A DNA stretch of 48,994 bases from Spirochaetota bacterium (GTDB lineage Bacteria; Spirochaetota; UBA4802; UBA5550). Position numbers and translations under genes: made by a program. The notes under the pieces were generated by a model. That model saw only the letters and a list, made by a program, of their open reading frames with translations. It was not told the DNA's origin and made no database searches. Shown one piece after another: positions 8,633-15,462 of this stretch (positions are counted from its first letter, which is position 1; every line of letters starts with the position of its first letter). The stretch lies in contig JAFGJK010000109.1 in NCBI GenBank assembly GCA_016929135.1, positions 1 through 48,994 of the forward strand, written 5' to 3'.

Positions 8633-9031
8633 CTACCGTTTCTTGTCGTGCTCCACCGAGAAGCTCGTGGCCCCGGCCAGCTTCGCGATGTCCAGCACCT
8701 CCACGAAACGCCCGTAGGGGATGGTGGTGTCTCCCTTAAATATGACGTCGTATTTTCCCATGCGCGTCATCCTCTCCTGCAGTATCCCCTTGAGGTCGTC
8801 CACTGCTACCTCCTCCCGGTTCACGAACAGTTCCCCGCGGGGTCCGGCGGTGACGATGATGTCCACCTTTTCGAGCTTCTCCCTGAACATCGCCTTGGGC
8901 AGCTCCATCTTCAGGGCGGGGGAGATGTAGTTCGAGCTGAGGATGAAGAAGATCAGCAGTTGGAACACGATGTCCACCATGGGGGTGATGTCGATCCCCT
9001 TTAATGCCGGCTTCCTTCGTGCGAAATCCAT
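8633..9031 (-). CDS. exbD: Biopolymer transport protein ExbD
   Basis: Proton-channel partner of ExbB in the TonB motor. 132 residues, normal for the family. A single N-terminal membrane helix follows GIDITPMVDIVFQLLIFFIL, in which Asp20 is the conserved proton-carrying residue. The periplasmic domain (about 45-130) contains the typical VFKGDTTIPYGRFVEVLDIAKLAGA. The start codon directly abuts the exbB stop (TAGATG), so translation is coupled and a fixed ExbB:ExbD ratio is likely. Motif and position leave little doubt; MotA/TolR-type roles are less likely because a TonB and a receptor are in the same operon. Confidence 0.95.
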   Translation of the reverse strand: MDFARRKPALKGIDITPMVDIVFQLLIFFILSSNYISPALKMELPKAMFREKLEKVDIIVTAGPRGELFVNREEVAVDDLKGILQERMTRMGKYDVIFKGDTTIPYGRFVEVLDIAKLAGATSFSVEHDKKR

Positions 9032-9814
9032 CTACACCGCCTCCCCGACGACTTCCTTGTTGAAGCGAAGGCCCGTACCCCCATCGCCGGAGTCCCCGCC
9101 GCAATCGGCCTCCGGCTCCGCGTAATGCCTTTCGTTCAGGTAAGTAATCGTGTAGCCCATCCTGTTGGCCCGTGCGGACACCTTCCTGTCGAGATAGATA
9201 TGGGCCAGCTGGGTGGGTATCGCCACCGTGAGGCCGGCCACGGTGGTGATGAGGGCCTCCCATATGCCCCCGGCCAGCGAGGAGACGTCCACCTGTCCCC
9301 CCATCCTGGAGATAACCGCGAAGGAGCCGATGATGCCGGTCACCGTGCCCAGCAGCCCCAGGAGTGTGGAAATCTGAGCGATCGCAGAGAGCATGCCGAG
9401 ATGACGTTCCATCCCCTCCAGCTCTTCTGAACCGGCCCGCTTGACCGCCTCCTCCCGTGAGCGGGCCCCCTTCTTCAGGTTGTCGATGTAGACCCCCGTG
9501 ACCTTCACGAAGGAGCAACGCCGCCAGCGTCCCTGTGCTACACCTTCGAGGAACCGGCCGTACCTCCCGCGAGGCTGGTCATCATCCTTGCCGGCGGGTG
9601 GCGTGAGTATGTCGAGACTCTCTATGGGATTCTGATCGATCCGCGATACGAGCGTATCCCGGAAGCGGGGATAGTTGTACGAGGTGAAGAAAAAGTAGAG
9701 GAGCCGTTCGATGATGATGGCCCCGGCGGCGATGGCGGCCGCCAGTATGGGCCACATCACGAATCCCCCCTTTTGCATGAGCGAGAAAAAACCCTGTTGC
9801 ATTAATTCGAACAT
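9032..9814 (-). CDS. exbB: Biopolymer transport protein ExbB (MotA/TolQ/ExbB proton channel)
   Basis: Inner-membrane scaffold and proton channel of the TonB motor. ATG 9814 is chosen for its strong RBS (GGAGGATTTGCA) and gives 260 residues. Three membrane helices are visible: near residues 18-38 (VMWPILAAAIAAGAIIIERLL), in the mid-region (LGMLSAIAQISTLLGLLGTVTGIIGSF) and in the late region (LAGGIWEALITTVAGLTVAIP). The last two carry the conserved Gly-rich TLLGLLGTVTG and the ALITTxAGLxVAIP signature. Residues about 62-85 (TPPAGKDDDQPRGR) form a hydrophilic insert in the cytoplasmic loop. Second gene of the operon, after paralogue B. Confidence 0.95.
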   Translation of the reverse strand: MFELMQQGFFSLMQKGGFVMWPILAAAIAAGAIIIERLLYFFFTSYNYPRFRDTLVSRIDQNPIESLDILTPPAGKDDDQPRGRYGRFLEGVAQGRWRRCSFVKVTGVYIDNLKKGARSREEAVKRAGSEELEGMERHLGMLSAIAQISTLLGLLGTVTGIIGSFAVISRMGGQVDVSSLAGGIWEALITTVAGLTVAIPTQLAHIYLDRKVSARANRMGYTITYLNERHYAEPEADCGGDSGDGGTGLRFNKEVVGEAV

Positions 9815-9926
9815 TGCAAATCCTCCATTTCGTCGGTATCCTGCCTTGTGCAGGGCGCACACGATCACCCGTGGTTCCTGGATATCAGGCGCTGCGGGGC
9901 GGTCGCGACTTTCATCGTTCGGAGGA

Positions 9927-10223
9927 TTACATCGGCGGTGCGCGGGTTTCCCTGGCGAGGCGCTGCGATATCTGCTGGCACACCGGTTCGGGATGCACCG
10001 CCACGGTGATGACCAGGGATATGCCCGCGATGATTACCGGAGCTTCCTGCAGATCGCTGTTCATGGAACAGTACGATCGGCAATAGCGGTCGTAGTCGAC
10101 ACCGGTATGCGGATCGAAGGTCTCCCGCGGAAAAAGGAACGAAAACGATGCCAGGAGGAGCATGGTGACGATCAGTGCTTTTGATCGGACTGGCTTGGAA
10201 GTATGATGGACGCTGATGGACAT
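9927..10223 (-). CDS. Small membrane or exported protein of unknown family, paralogue B, first gene of the TonB operon
   Basis: 98 residues, family not recognised. Hydrophobic segment at about 16-30 (KALIVTMLLLASFSFLF), then PRETFDPHTGVDYDRYC, a SYC, a second hydrophobic segment (about 62-75, APVIIAGISLVITVAV), HPEPVC and a C-terminal TRAPPM. The motif order matches the product of 7726-8040, at roughly equal spacing, which is strong evidence for duplication inside one operon. ATG 10223 sits inside the operator region with no clear SD, so the transcript leader is very short or a later start is used. Being first in a regulated uptake operon, it is likely made whenever the receptor is. It has four Cys against three in A; a metal-handling role is inference. 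Confidence 0.7.
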   Translation of the reverse strand: MSISVHHTSKPVRSKALIVTMLLLASFSFLFPRETFDPHTGVDYDRYCRSYCSMNSDLQEAPVIIAGISLVITVAVHPEPVCQQISQRLARETRAPPM

Positions 10224-10262
10224 GGCTAAAGTTAATTCAAAATAATAAAGTTAGCCATAACT
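10224..10262 (-). promoter_or_regulatory. Candidate repressor operator of the TonB operon
   Basis: The -10/+1 region carries nested repeats: palindrome AGTTA-GCCA-TAACT (10249-10262), two direct copies of TAAAGTTA (10227-10234 and 10246-10253, 19 bp apart, about two helical turns), and outer inverted arms GGCTAA/TTAGCC. Placed over the start site, this fits a repressor, for example a metal sensor of the Fur or DtxR type. The regulator itself is not in the window and the motif does not plainly match a known box. Confidence 0.5.
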
Positions 10263-10286
10263 AATATATATTGAATTTCTTGTCAA
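10258..10286 (-). promoter_or_regulatory. Promoter of the TonB uptake operon
   Basis: On the minus strand: TTGACA (10286-10281), 17-bp spacer, TAGTTA (10263-10258). The -35 is perfect and the -10 moderate. Transcription would start near 10250, inside the repeats described for the operator. No other good promoter was seen inside the operon, so one transcript may cover all six genes. Confidence 0.65.
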
Positions 10287-10309
10287 CGAAATTTTAAAAA
10301 TTCACACCG

Positions 10310-12865
10310 TTACACCACCTCGATTCCCACCAGGACGATATCGTCATCCAGCGGCGTCTTTCCCCGGAAATGGTGGATCTCCCGCATGATCGAGTCCAGG
10401 GTCTTCTGGAGATTGGCATCGTGTACCCGGGCCATTATGCCCGGCAGGGCGTCATATCCCAGTATCTCCCCCTTGTCGTTCACCGCCTCCACGAGGCCGT
10501 CCGTGTAGAGGTAGATCCTGTCGCCGCGGTATAGCTCGAGCGTGGTGGCGAAATAGCGCGTCTGCTCGAAGGCCCCGATGGCGCTGCCCCTGGCGTAGAG
10601 TGTCTCCACTTCACCCAATGATGCCTTGTAAAGGAGGAGGGGGGGGTGTCCCCCGTTCGCGAAGGTGAGATTCACCACGTCGCTCTGATCCTGGCCCCTG
10701 AAGAGACCGTAGGCGCCGGTAATGAAGTAGCTCTGCATGTAGCGGTACAGTTCGTTGTTCAGATGGTACATGAAGGCACTGGGGTCCAGGGCATATTCCC
10801 TCATGAGGGTATTGGTGATCGATTTTACCAGCGAGAGGAAGAGGGCGGCAGATATGCCGTGCCCGGTGACATCGCCGATGAAGACCCCCAGGCCCCCCTC
10901 CTCGAGATTGATGAAGTTGAAGTAGTCGCCACCCACCTCCTCGAGGGGATAATAGCGAAAATCAATCCTGAATCTGTCCATAAGGGGGATCGATACGGGG
11001 AGGAGCCTCTGGTGAATGATGCGTGCGGTGGCCATGTCCTTTTCGATCATCTCGTTTCTCTTTTTCAGCGTCTCTATATGGTCATGGATCTCCCTCTCCA
11101 GGGCCTTGCGCTCCGTGATGTCCCGCGAGACCCCCAGAAGTTCCACCGGCCACCCCCGCGGGTCCCGGATGAAGGTGATGGAGGCCTCGGTGTTGATCCA
11201 TCGCCCGTCGGCGTGACGTTCCGTGAATTCGATGATCCGCTGGCGGTCCGGGTCACGCTCGGCATCGTGCGCGACTTCCTCCTGCAGTACCAGAAGGGCG
11301 TTATTGAGCGATTCCGCCTCGATTCGCTGCTCGATGGGAATCGCCATCTCCTCCTCGGGAGACCTGCCGTTGAGGTGGAGCACCGAGGGGCTGATGTACG
11401 TCACCCTGAGCGTGGCGATGTCGAGTATCCAGATCTTGTCGGTGACATTGTTCGCGATCAGCCGGTAGAGTCGCTGGCTCTCCTGGAGCTCCTGCTTGAT
11501 TTTTCGTATCTCGGTGATGTCCGTGATGACCCCCCGCAGGCCATCCACCGAGTCTTTTACGATGATCCTCTTGCTCGTGGTGATGACGTTTCTGAAGGTG
11601 CCGTCGGCCGCCCTGATCCTGAACTCGTAGGGTATCGATCCGCCCCCGATGGCCTCGCCGAAACGCTTCATCACTCCGGGGAGATCGTCCGGATTGATGA
11701 ACTCGCTGAAATTCCTGCCGATGATTTCGTCCGGTTTCCATCCCGCAATGCTGCAGATGGCGGGGCTCACGTAATCCACCATTCCGTTTATGTCGATCGA
11801 GTATATCGCCTCCGATATACCCTCGACGAGGAACCGGAACTGTTCCTCGGATTGACGAACCTCATCCAGGAGGGTCTTGATCGGCGTGATGTCCTTTGTG
11901 GTGAGCACGCGGCCGATAATCCTATCGTTCTCCTCTATCATGGATTGGGTGATGAGGAGGTGCTGCGTGCGGTCATTGTGCCGGTATGTCACCTCGTAGT
12001 CACTGTATTCATTCCGCGGATCATATCCGTTGATCAGGTCCTGCATCCTCACCCCGTCGATATCGTTGCGGTCCGGGTGAAAGAGCTCCGTCGCTGCGGA
12101 ATTCATCTGCAATACCTCGCCGGCGCTCCCCAGGAGGATTATGCCATCCCTGACGCTGGAGAAGATGCCCGGGACCATTTCCCCCATATTCGGCATAAGG
12201 ATCCGGTACTTCATAATGGCGAAGAATACCAGAAGCGACGAGATTATCGTGGATGATGGGCTTAGCCGGGGCATTGAGCTGTCGACCAATCGCGGTACCA
12301 CCACCTCGAGAAACAGAGCCGCCGTGAGGTTCAGCATCGGTCCCAGGATGAGCAGGAGCAGGGGGAGCCGCCTGCCGGGGTTGGTGACAACCCGGCAACG
12401 GAGGGCGAAGAGGACCATGGAGTAGAGCACCGGTACAACGATGATCACCGTCAGGAGAGGGAGGAAGAGCGGTCCCTCCTCCTGCCAGGCGCCCCAGGGG
12501 TACAGGCGGTACCGCCGCACCACCAGATCGGTGAGGATGGCGATTGCGACGCACCCCGCGGCGGCGGCAAGGCCAGCCCAGTACACCGTATCACGCCTGC
12601 GCCGGAGGGCCGCATAGGTGAGATTCATCACCAGGAAGCCCATGGGGAGCCATACGGCAGCGGCGGCCTTCAGGAGGGGGGGGCACAGCCATTCCGGTAT
12701 CGGAAGATAGAGGGGGAGGGTGATTCCCACCCAGAGTACGGAACAGCCGGTGAGGGCACAGTAGGCCCGGTTCAGGGGATCACGGCGATCCAGCGCGTAT
12801 ACGTACGCCAGGGCAAAGGCGTTGATCGTGTTTACGATCAGCGGGATGATAAAATACAATTCCAT
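10310..12865 (-). CDS. 7TM sensor with three PAS domains and SpoIIE-type PP2C phosphatase
   Basis: Membrane receptor that should dephosphorylate a Ser/Thr-phosphorylated partner, classically a STAS anti-anti-sigma protein. 851 residues: an N-terminal seven-helix module (about 1-225) like the histidine-kinase N-terminal 7TM domain, then three PAS domains (about 230-335, 340-465, 465-590), each followed by PAC-like sequence (ITEIRKIKQELQESQRLYR, DITERKALEREI), a short coiled coil (590-615), and the SpoIIE domain (about 625-850). Metal-binding motifs EVGGDYFNF, GDVTGHGISAALF and YLYTDGLVEA are present. Monocistronic with its own promoter. No STAS partner lies nearby; an RsbW-like ATPase domain does occur in the window (40955-43447). 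Confidence 0.9.
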   Translation of the reverse strand: MELYFIIPLIVNTINAFALAYVYALDRRDPLNRAYCALTGCSVLWVGITLPLYLPIPEWLCPPLLKAAAAVWLPMGFLVMNLTYAALRRRRDTVYWAGLAAAAGCVAIAILTDLVVRRYRLYPWGAWQEEGPLFLPLLTVIIVVPVLYSMVLFALRCRVVTNPGRRLPLLLLILGPMLNLTAALFLEVVVPRLVDSSMPRLSPSSTIISSLLVFFAIMKYRILMPNMGEMVPGIFSSVRDGIILLGSAGEVLQMNSAATELFHPDRNDIDGVRMQDLINGYDPRNEYSDYEVTYRHNDRTQHLLITQSMIEENDRIIGRVLTTKDITPIKTLLDEVRQSEEQFRFLVEGISEAIYSIDINGMVDYVSPAICSIAGWKPDEIIGRNFSEFINPDDLPGVMKRFGEAIGGGSIPYEFRIRAADGTFRNVITTSKRIIVKDSVDGLRGVITDITEIRKIKQELQESQRLYRLIANNVTDKIWILDIATLRVTYISPSVLHLNGRSPEEEMAIPIEQRIEAESLNNALLVLQEEVAHDAERDPDRQRIIEFTERHADGRWINTEASITFIRDPRGWPVELLGVSRDITERKALEREIHDHIETLKKRNEMIEKDMATARIIHQRLLPVSIPLMDRFRIDFRYYPLEEVGGDYFNFINLEEGGLGVFIGDVTGHGISAALFLSLVKSITNTLMREYALDPSAFMYHLNNELYRYMQSYFITGAYGLFRGQDQSDVVNLTFANGGHPPLLLYKASLGEVETLYARGSAIGAFEQTRYFATTLELYRGDRIYLYTDGLVEAVNDKGEILGYDALPGIMARVHDANLQKTLDSIMREIHHFRGKTPLDDDIVLVGIEVV

Positions 12866-12917
12866 GTCTGTTCATCCGGTGGGGATGCTATGGTGAAATA
12901 ATTGTGACCGGCTCTAT

Positions 12918-12945
12918 AGTATAGTAATGATCGGGGATAATGCAA
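12918..12945 (-). promoter_or_regulatory. Promoter of the SpoIIE phosphatase gene
   Basis: Minus strand TTGCAT (12945-12940), 16-bp spacer, TATACT (12923-12918), about 50 bp before ATG 12865. Confidence 0.5.
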
Positions 12946-13317
12946 CAGGTTTTTTTTGCTGAACGTGTAATAATACCAGAGTCTGCTCCATCCCGGGGAC
13001 CAGGGGATTCAGGGTTGTTGCCATACGGATATGAAATAATATCCCCTGACCCGGTTTTATTGCAACCATGATAACGGTGTTCCGTCTGTTATTGTAGATA
13101 CTGCAGGATATGGAGCAGTAGAGGGAAGCGTGAGGAGTTGAACCTTATGATTGCATTTATTATCACATTCTCAGCCTCAATACTGTATTTTGGATGCGGA
13201 TTTCTCGGAAGATATATGCTGAAGACTCTGTAGCCAGTTTTTTTATCATCTTGCGTGCTGTTCCCAGGCAATAGTTATCCGTCTGCCCTGAGAATTATCG
13301 GTGTAAGAGGTGATATT
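12946..13317. other. Intergenic region with a long hairpin followed by a T-run
   Basis: About 370 bp without a credible gene. It contains a large inverted repeat: CCGGG + CAGGGGAT (12993-13008) pairs with ATCCCCTG + CCCGG (13041-13054) around a ~32-nt loop, followed at once by TTTTATT on the plus strand. A second inner pairing (GGTTG/CAACC) is possible. No plus-strand gene ends upstream, so it could mark the 3' end of a small RNA or be a relic. A 60-codon minus-strand frame here has no support. Confidence 0.4.
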
Positions 13318-13770
13318 GTGGGCACTCGTGTACTGCTCGTTTATCCCAAAATCCCCACATCATATTGGAGCTTCGAATACGAGCTCCCCTTCGCGGGCAA
13401 GAAAGGGCTGATGCCGCCGCTGGGTCGGCTGACCGTTGCTGCCACTATTCCTGCCGGGGATCAGATGCGAATCATCGATATGAACGTCCAGGACCTGACC
13501 TCCGAAGTTGTTCGTGCAGCCGATATCGTTCTCGTATCATCGATGATTGTTCAGAAGGATTCTTTACGTATCGGGAATGAAGGCAGCGGTGCAACGGAAA
13601 TACAGGAGGCAAGGCTCGGCGGTGCAGCGGATCGCAGCAGCGGTATACCTCGATTTCGACGAGCGGTGCGAGAAGCTTGTTGCACTGTTCATGCGCGGCG
13701 GGGTTTTCCGGGAAGAATTCTTGGGAAAAAATTCTTGCAGTTTTCAGGCGTTACAGGAATAAGTGGGTAA
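13318..13770 (+). pseudogene. Remnant of a B12-binding-domain radical SAM protein (N-terminus only)
   Basis: GTG 13318 with AGAGGTGAT upstream begins GTRVLLVYPKIPTSYWSFEY, followed by KKGLMPPLGRLTVAATIP, RIIDMNV and AADIVLVSSMIVQKDSL. This is the opening of B12-binding radical SAM enzymes of the DUF4070-containing kind. After residue ~85 the homology stops. The rest of the frame and the overlapping +2 frame (13547-13762) do not show the expected GGPxxT or the CxxxCxxC radical SAM motif. At least 400 residues are missing, so the gene is truncated by deletion or frameshift decay. The RBS is intact, so a short product might still be made, but catalysis is impossible. Confidence 0.65.
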
Positions 13771-13789
13771 CCAGAGAAAGGAGCACTCT

Positions 13790-14131
13790 ATGCCGTCCAC
13801 AGCAGCGCAGATAATCGTCTCGATAATCCCCATTGTGGGCATCGTCACAGGGGGGGCCGTGCTTTTCTTCTACATGCTGTGGAATCACAAACAGCGTATG
13901 ATGCTCATCGATAAGGGGCTGGTTCCTCAATCACCTTTTGACCTCCTCACCTTCAGCCTTTTTGCGGGGCTGATACTGTTCAGCATCGGCGTGAGCCTCG
14001 TGGTCTTCTTTGTGATGAAGGAGGGTTTCAGCTACGGTGTTCTCAGCGGGATCATCCCCCTCTCAATAGGCGTAAGCCTGGTCGTTTTTTTCTCGGTCCG
14101 ACTGAGAATGAAGAAGAATGATCCCAAGTGA
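13790..14131 (+). CDS. DUF6249-like small membrane protein upstream of ECF sigma factor
   Basis: 113 residues. ATG 13790 has the good RBS AAAGGAGCACTCT. There are three hydrophobic segments: about 9-30 (SIIPIVGIVTGGAVLFFYML), 52-74 (LFAGLILFSIGVSLVVFFVM) and 80-103. Between the first two lies WNHKQRMMLIDKGLVPQ, typical of DUF6249-like proteins found next to ECF sigma genes. Its 3' end overlaps the sigma gene by 14 bp, so the three genes here are translated together. The likely role is an accessory membrane component of the sigma/anti-sigma switch; biochemical function unknown. Confidence 0.8.
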   Translation: MPSTAAQIIVSIIPIVGIVTGGAVLFFYMLWNHKQRMMLIDKGLVPQSPFDLLTFSLFAGLILFSIGVSLVVFFVMKEGFSYGVLSGIIPLSIGVSLVVFFSVRLRMKKNDPK

Positions 14132-14690
14132 TGAACATCTATCCGATGAGGGGATAATCGAGCGGGTTCTTCAGGGGGAAATGGAATTGTTCAAAGAACT
14201 GATCATCCGGTACCAGAACCTTCTGTACAGCATCGGTATGAGGTTTTTCCGGAACGTCCATGAGTCGGAGGACTTCGTGCAGGACGTGCTGATCAAGGCA
14301 TACGAAAATCTCAAATCCTACAGGGGGAGGGGATCCTTTCGGGCATGGCTTACGAGGATCGCCTACAATCTCGGCATCGACAGGACACGTGCCCGCACCG
14401 TGGAGGATGACATTTCCGGAAGGGAGATCCCGGTGCCGGCACTGACCCCGGAGGAGGGCCACATTCGCTCCGAGGTATCCGATGTGCTGCGCGGTGCGAT
14501 CAACAGGCTTCCGGAGAAATACAGAATATGCCTTGACTTTTTCTTCTTCTGGGGATTGTCATATAATGAGATAAGCGATATCACAGGGTTCCCGGTGAAT
14601 ACCATAAAGTCCCACGTGCTCAGAGCAAAGCAGGCCCTGAGGGACTGTCTGAGGGGGACCGTGGCCGAGAGGTACTATGAAGTGCGATGA
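14118..14690 (+). CDS. ECF-type RNA polymerase sigma factor
   Basis: Directs RNA polymerase to stress-type promoters. 190 residues. Region 2 (about 18-90) reads LFKELIIRYQNLLYSIGMRFF, ESEDFVQDVLIKAYENLKSY and SFRAWLTRIAYNLGID. Region 4 (about 125-180) reads INRLPEKYRICLDFFFFWGL, SYNEISDITGFPVNTIKSHV and LRAKQALRDCLRG, a clear helix-turn-helix. It starts inside the preceding gene and overlaps the anti-sigma gene by 14 bp, so the three products are coupled. ECF factors usually control their own operon, but I could not identify a convincing bipartite ECF promoter upstream of 13790. Confidence 0.93.
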   Translation: MIPSDEHLSDEGIIERVLQGEMELFKELIIRYQNLLYSIGMRFFRNVHESEDFVQDVLIKAYENLKSYRGRGSFRAWLTRIAYNLGIDRTRARTVEDDISGREIPVPALTPEEGHIRSEVSDVLRGAINRLPEKYRICLDFFFFWGLSYNEISDITGFPVNTIKSHVLRAKQALRDCLRGTVAERYYEVR

Positions 14691-15129
14691 CGCGATCTTG
14701 CGGTTCATGGAGCTGGACAACAGGGAAACACTCCCCTTGCGGGTGAGGTTTCACATGCTTCGCTGCCGTCATTGCAGACAGGAGATACGGTCCTTGCGGC
14801 GTATTCTGGATGAGCAGCTGGGGGCGTCGCCCTTCATGCTGGAGAGGGATTTGAGCGCCCCGCTGCAGTCGTACCTCAGACAGAGCGAGGTATCCTACCA
14901 CAGGGAGATCTCCTATGTTAAATGGCTCTCGGTGGGGGTCGTGATCCTCTCCGGGAGGATCCTGGTGACCTTCAGCGATACCCTGGCGTGGCTCCAGGAC
15001 CGTTTCGGCAGCAGCCTCGATATCCCGCTGAACATTGTGCTGGGCCTTGCCCTGAGCATCTACGCCCTCTGCTTCATCGGCACCCACATTGACGAGCTGA
15101 AAAAGACGATCGACCTCTATTTCAAGTAG
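14677..15129 (+). CDS. Zinc-type membrane anti-sigma factor
   Basis: Likely holds the upstream ECF sigma at the membrane until a signal comes. 150 residues with an N-terminal ZAS-like zinc motif: FHMLRCRHC contains the HxxxCxxC arrangement at about residues 26-33. A linker follows, then two hydrophobic segments (about 83-104, KWLSVGVVILSGRILVTF; and 118-136, IPLNIVLGLALSIYALCF). Start overlaps the sigma gene's 3' end. The second segment places the short C-terminus (DELKKTIDLYFK) back in the cytoplasm. Identification rests on the zinc motif, membrane anchor and coupling; sequence similarity to named anti-sigmas is otherwise low. Confidence 0.8.
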   Translation: MKCDDAILRFMELDNRETLPLRVRFHMLRCRHCRQEIRSLRRILDEQLGASPFMLERDLSAPLQSYLRQSEVSYHREISYVKWLSVGVVILSGRILVTFSDTLAWLQDRFGSSLDIPLNIVLGLALSIYALCFIGTHIDELKKTIDLYFK

Positions 15130-15462
15130 CCTCCCCTGGGGCGACATCACATCCTCACCGTGGCGTGGCGGTTAACGGTCGATTCCCCCGATCGGACCGG
15201 AGATTCCTTTCCCGCAGCCGCAGTGTTTCACGCTCCCTTCCCCGCCGTCACGGCCGGGGGGGAGGGATTTCTGCCAACTGAGGCAGGTTTTGTACATAAA
15301 CATTTTATTTAACAGAAAATTCACAATGGTGACGGGATTTTCCTTGCATTTCAAATGGGCACACTGGTGACATTGTAGGTACCTTGTCTTGAGGGAGTCG
15401 ATAGAAGGAATTTCGGGTATACGCGGATGGCGGTTGTAAAGGATTCCGGAGAGGATCGAGAA
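15130..15462. other. Intergenic region before the hybrid kinase gene
   Basis: About 330 bp. It contains a GC hairpin around 15240-15263 (CCCCG / CGGGG arms) without a T-run, then an AT-rich stretch (15290-15340) that could hold a promoter, though no hexamer pair stands out. No gene supported. Confidence 0.4.

Noticed and set aside
10646..12256. 536-codon open frame antisense to the SpoIIE phosphatase
   Set aside because: Composition typical of a codon shadow; no RBS and no known motif.
13089..13271. 60-codon minus-strand frame in the intergenic region
   Set aside because: No RBS, no similarity and AT-rich random composition.
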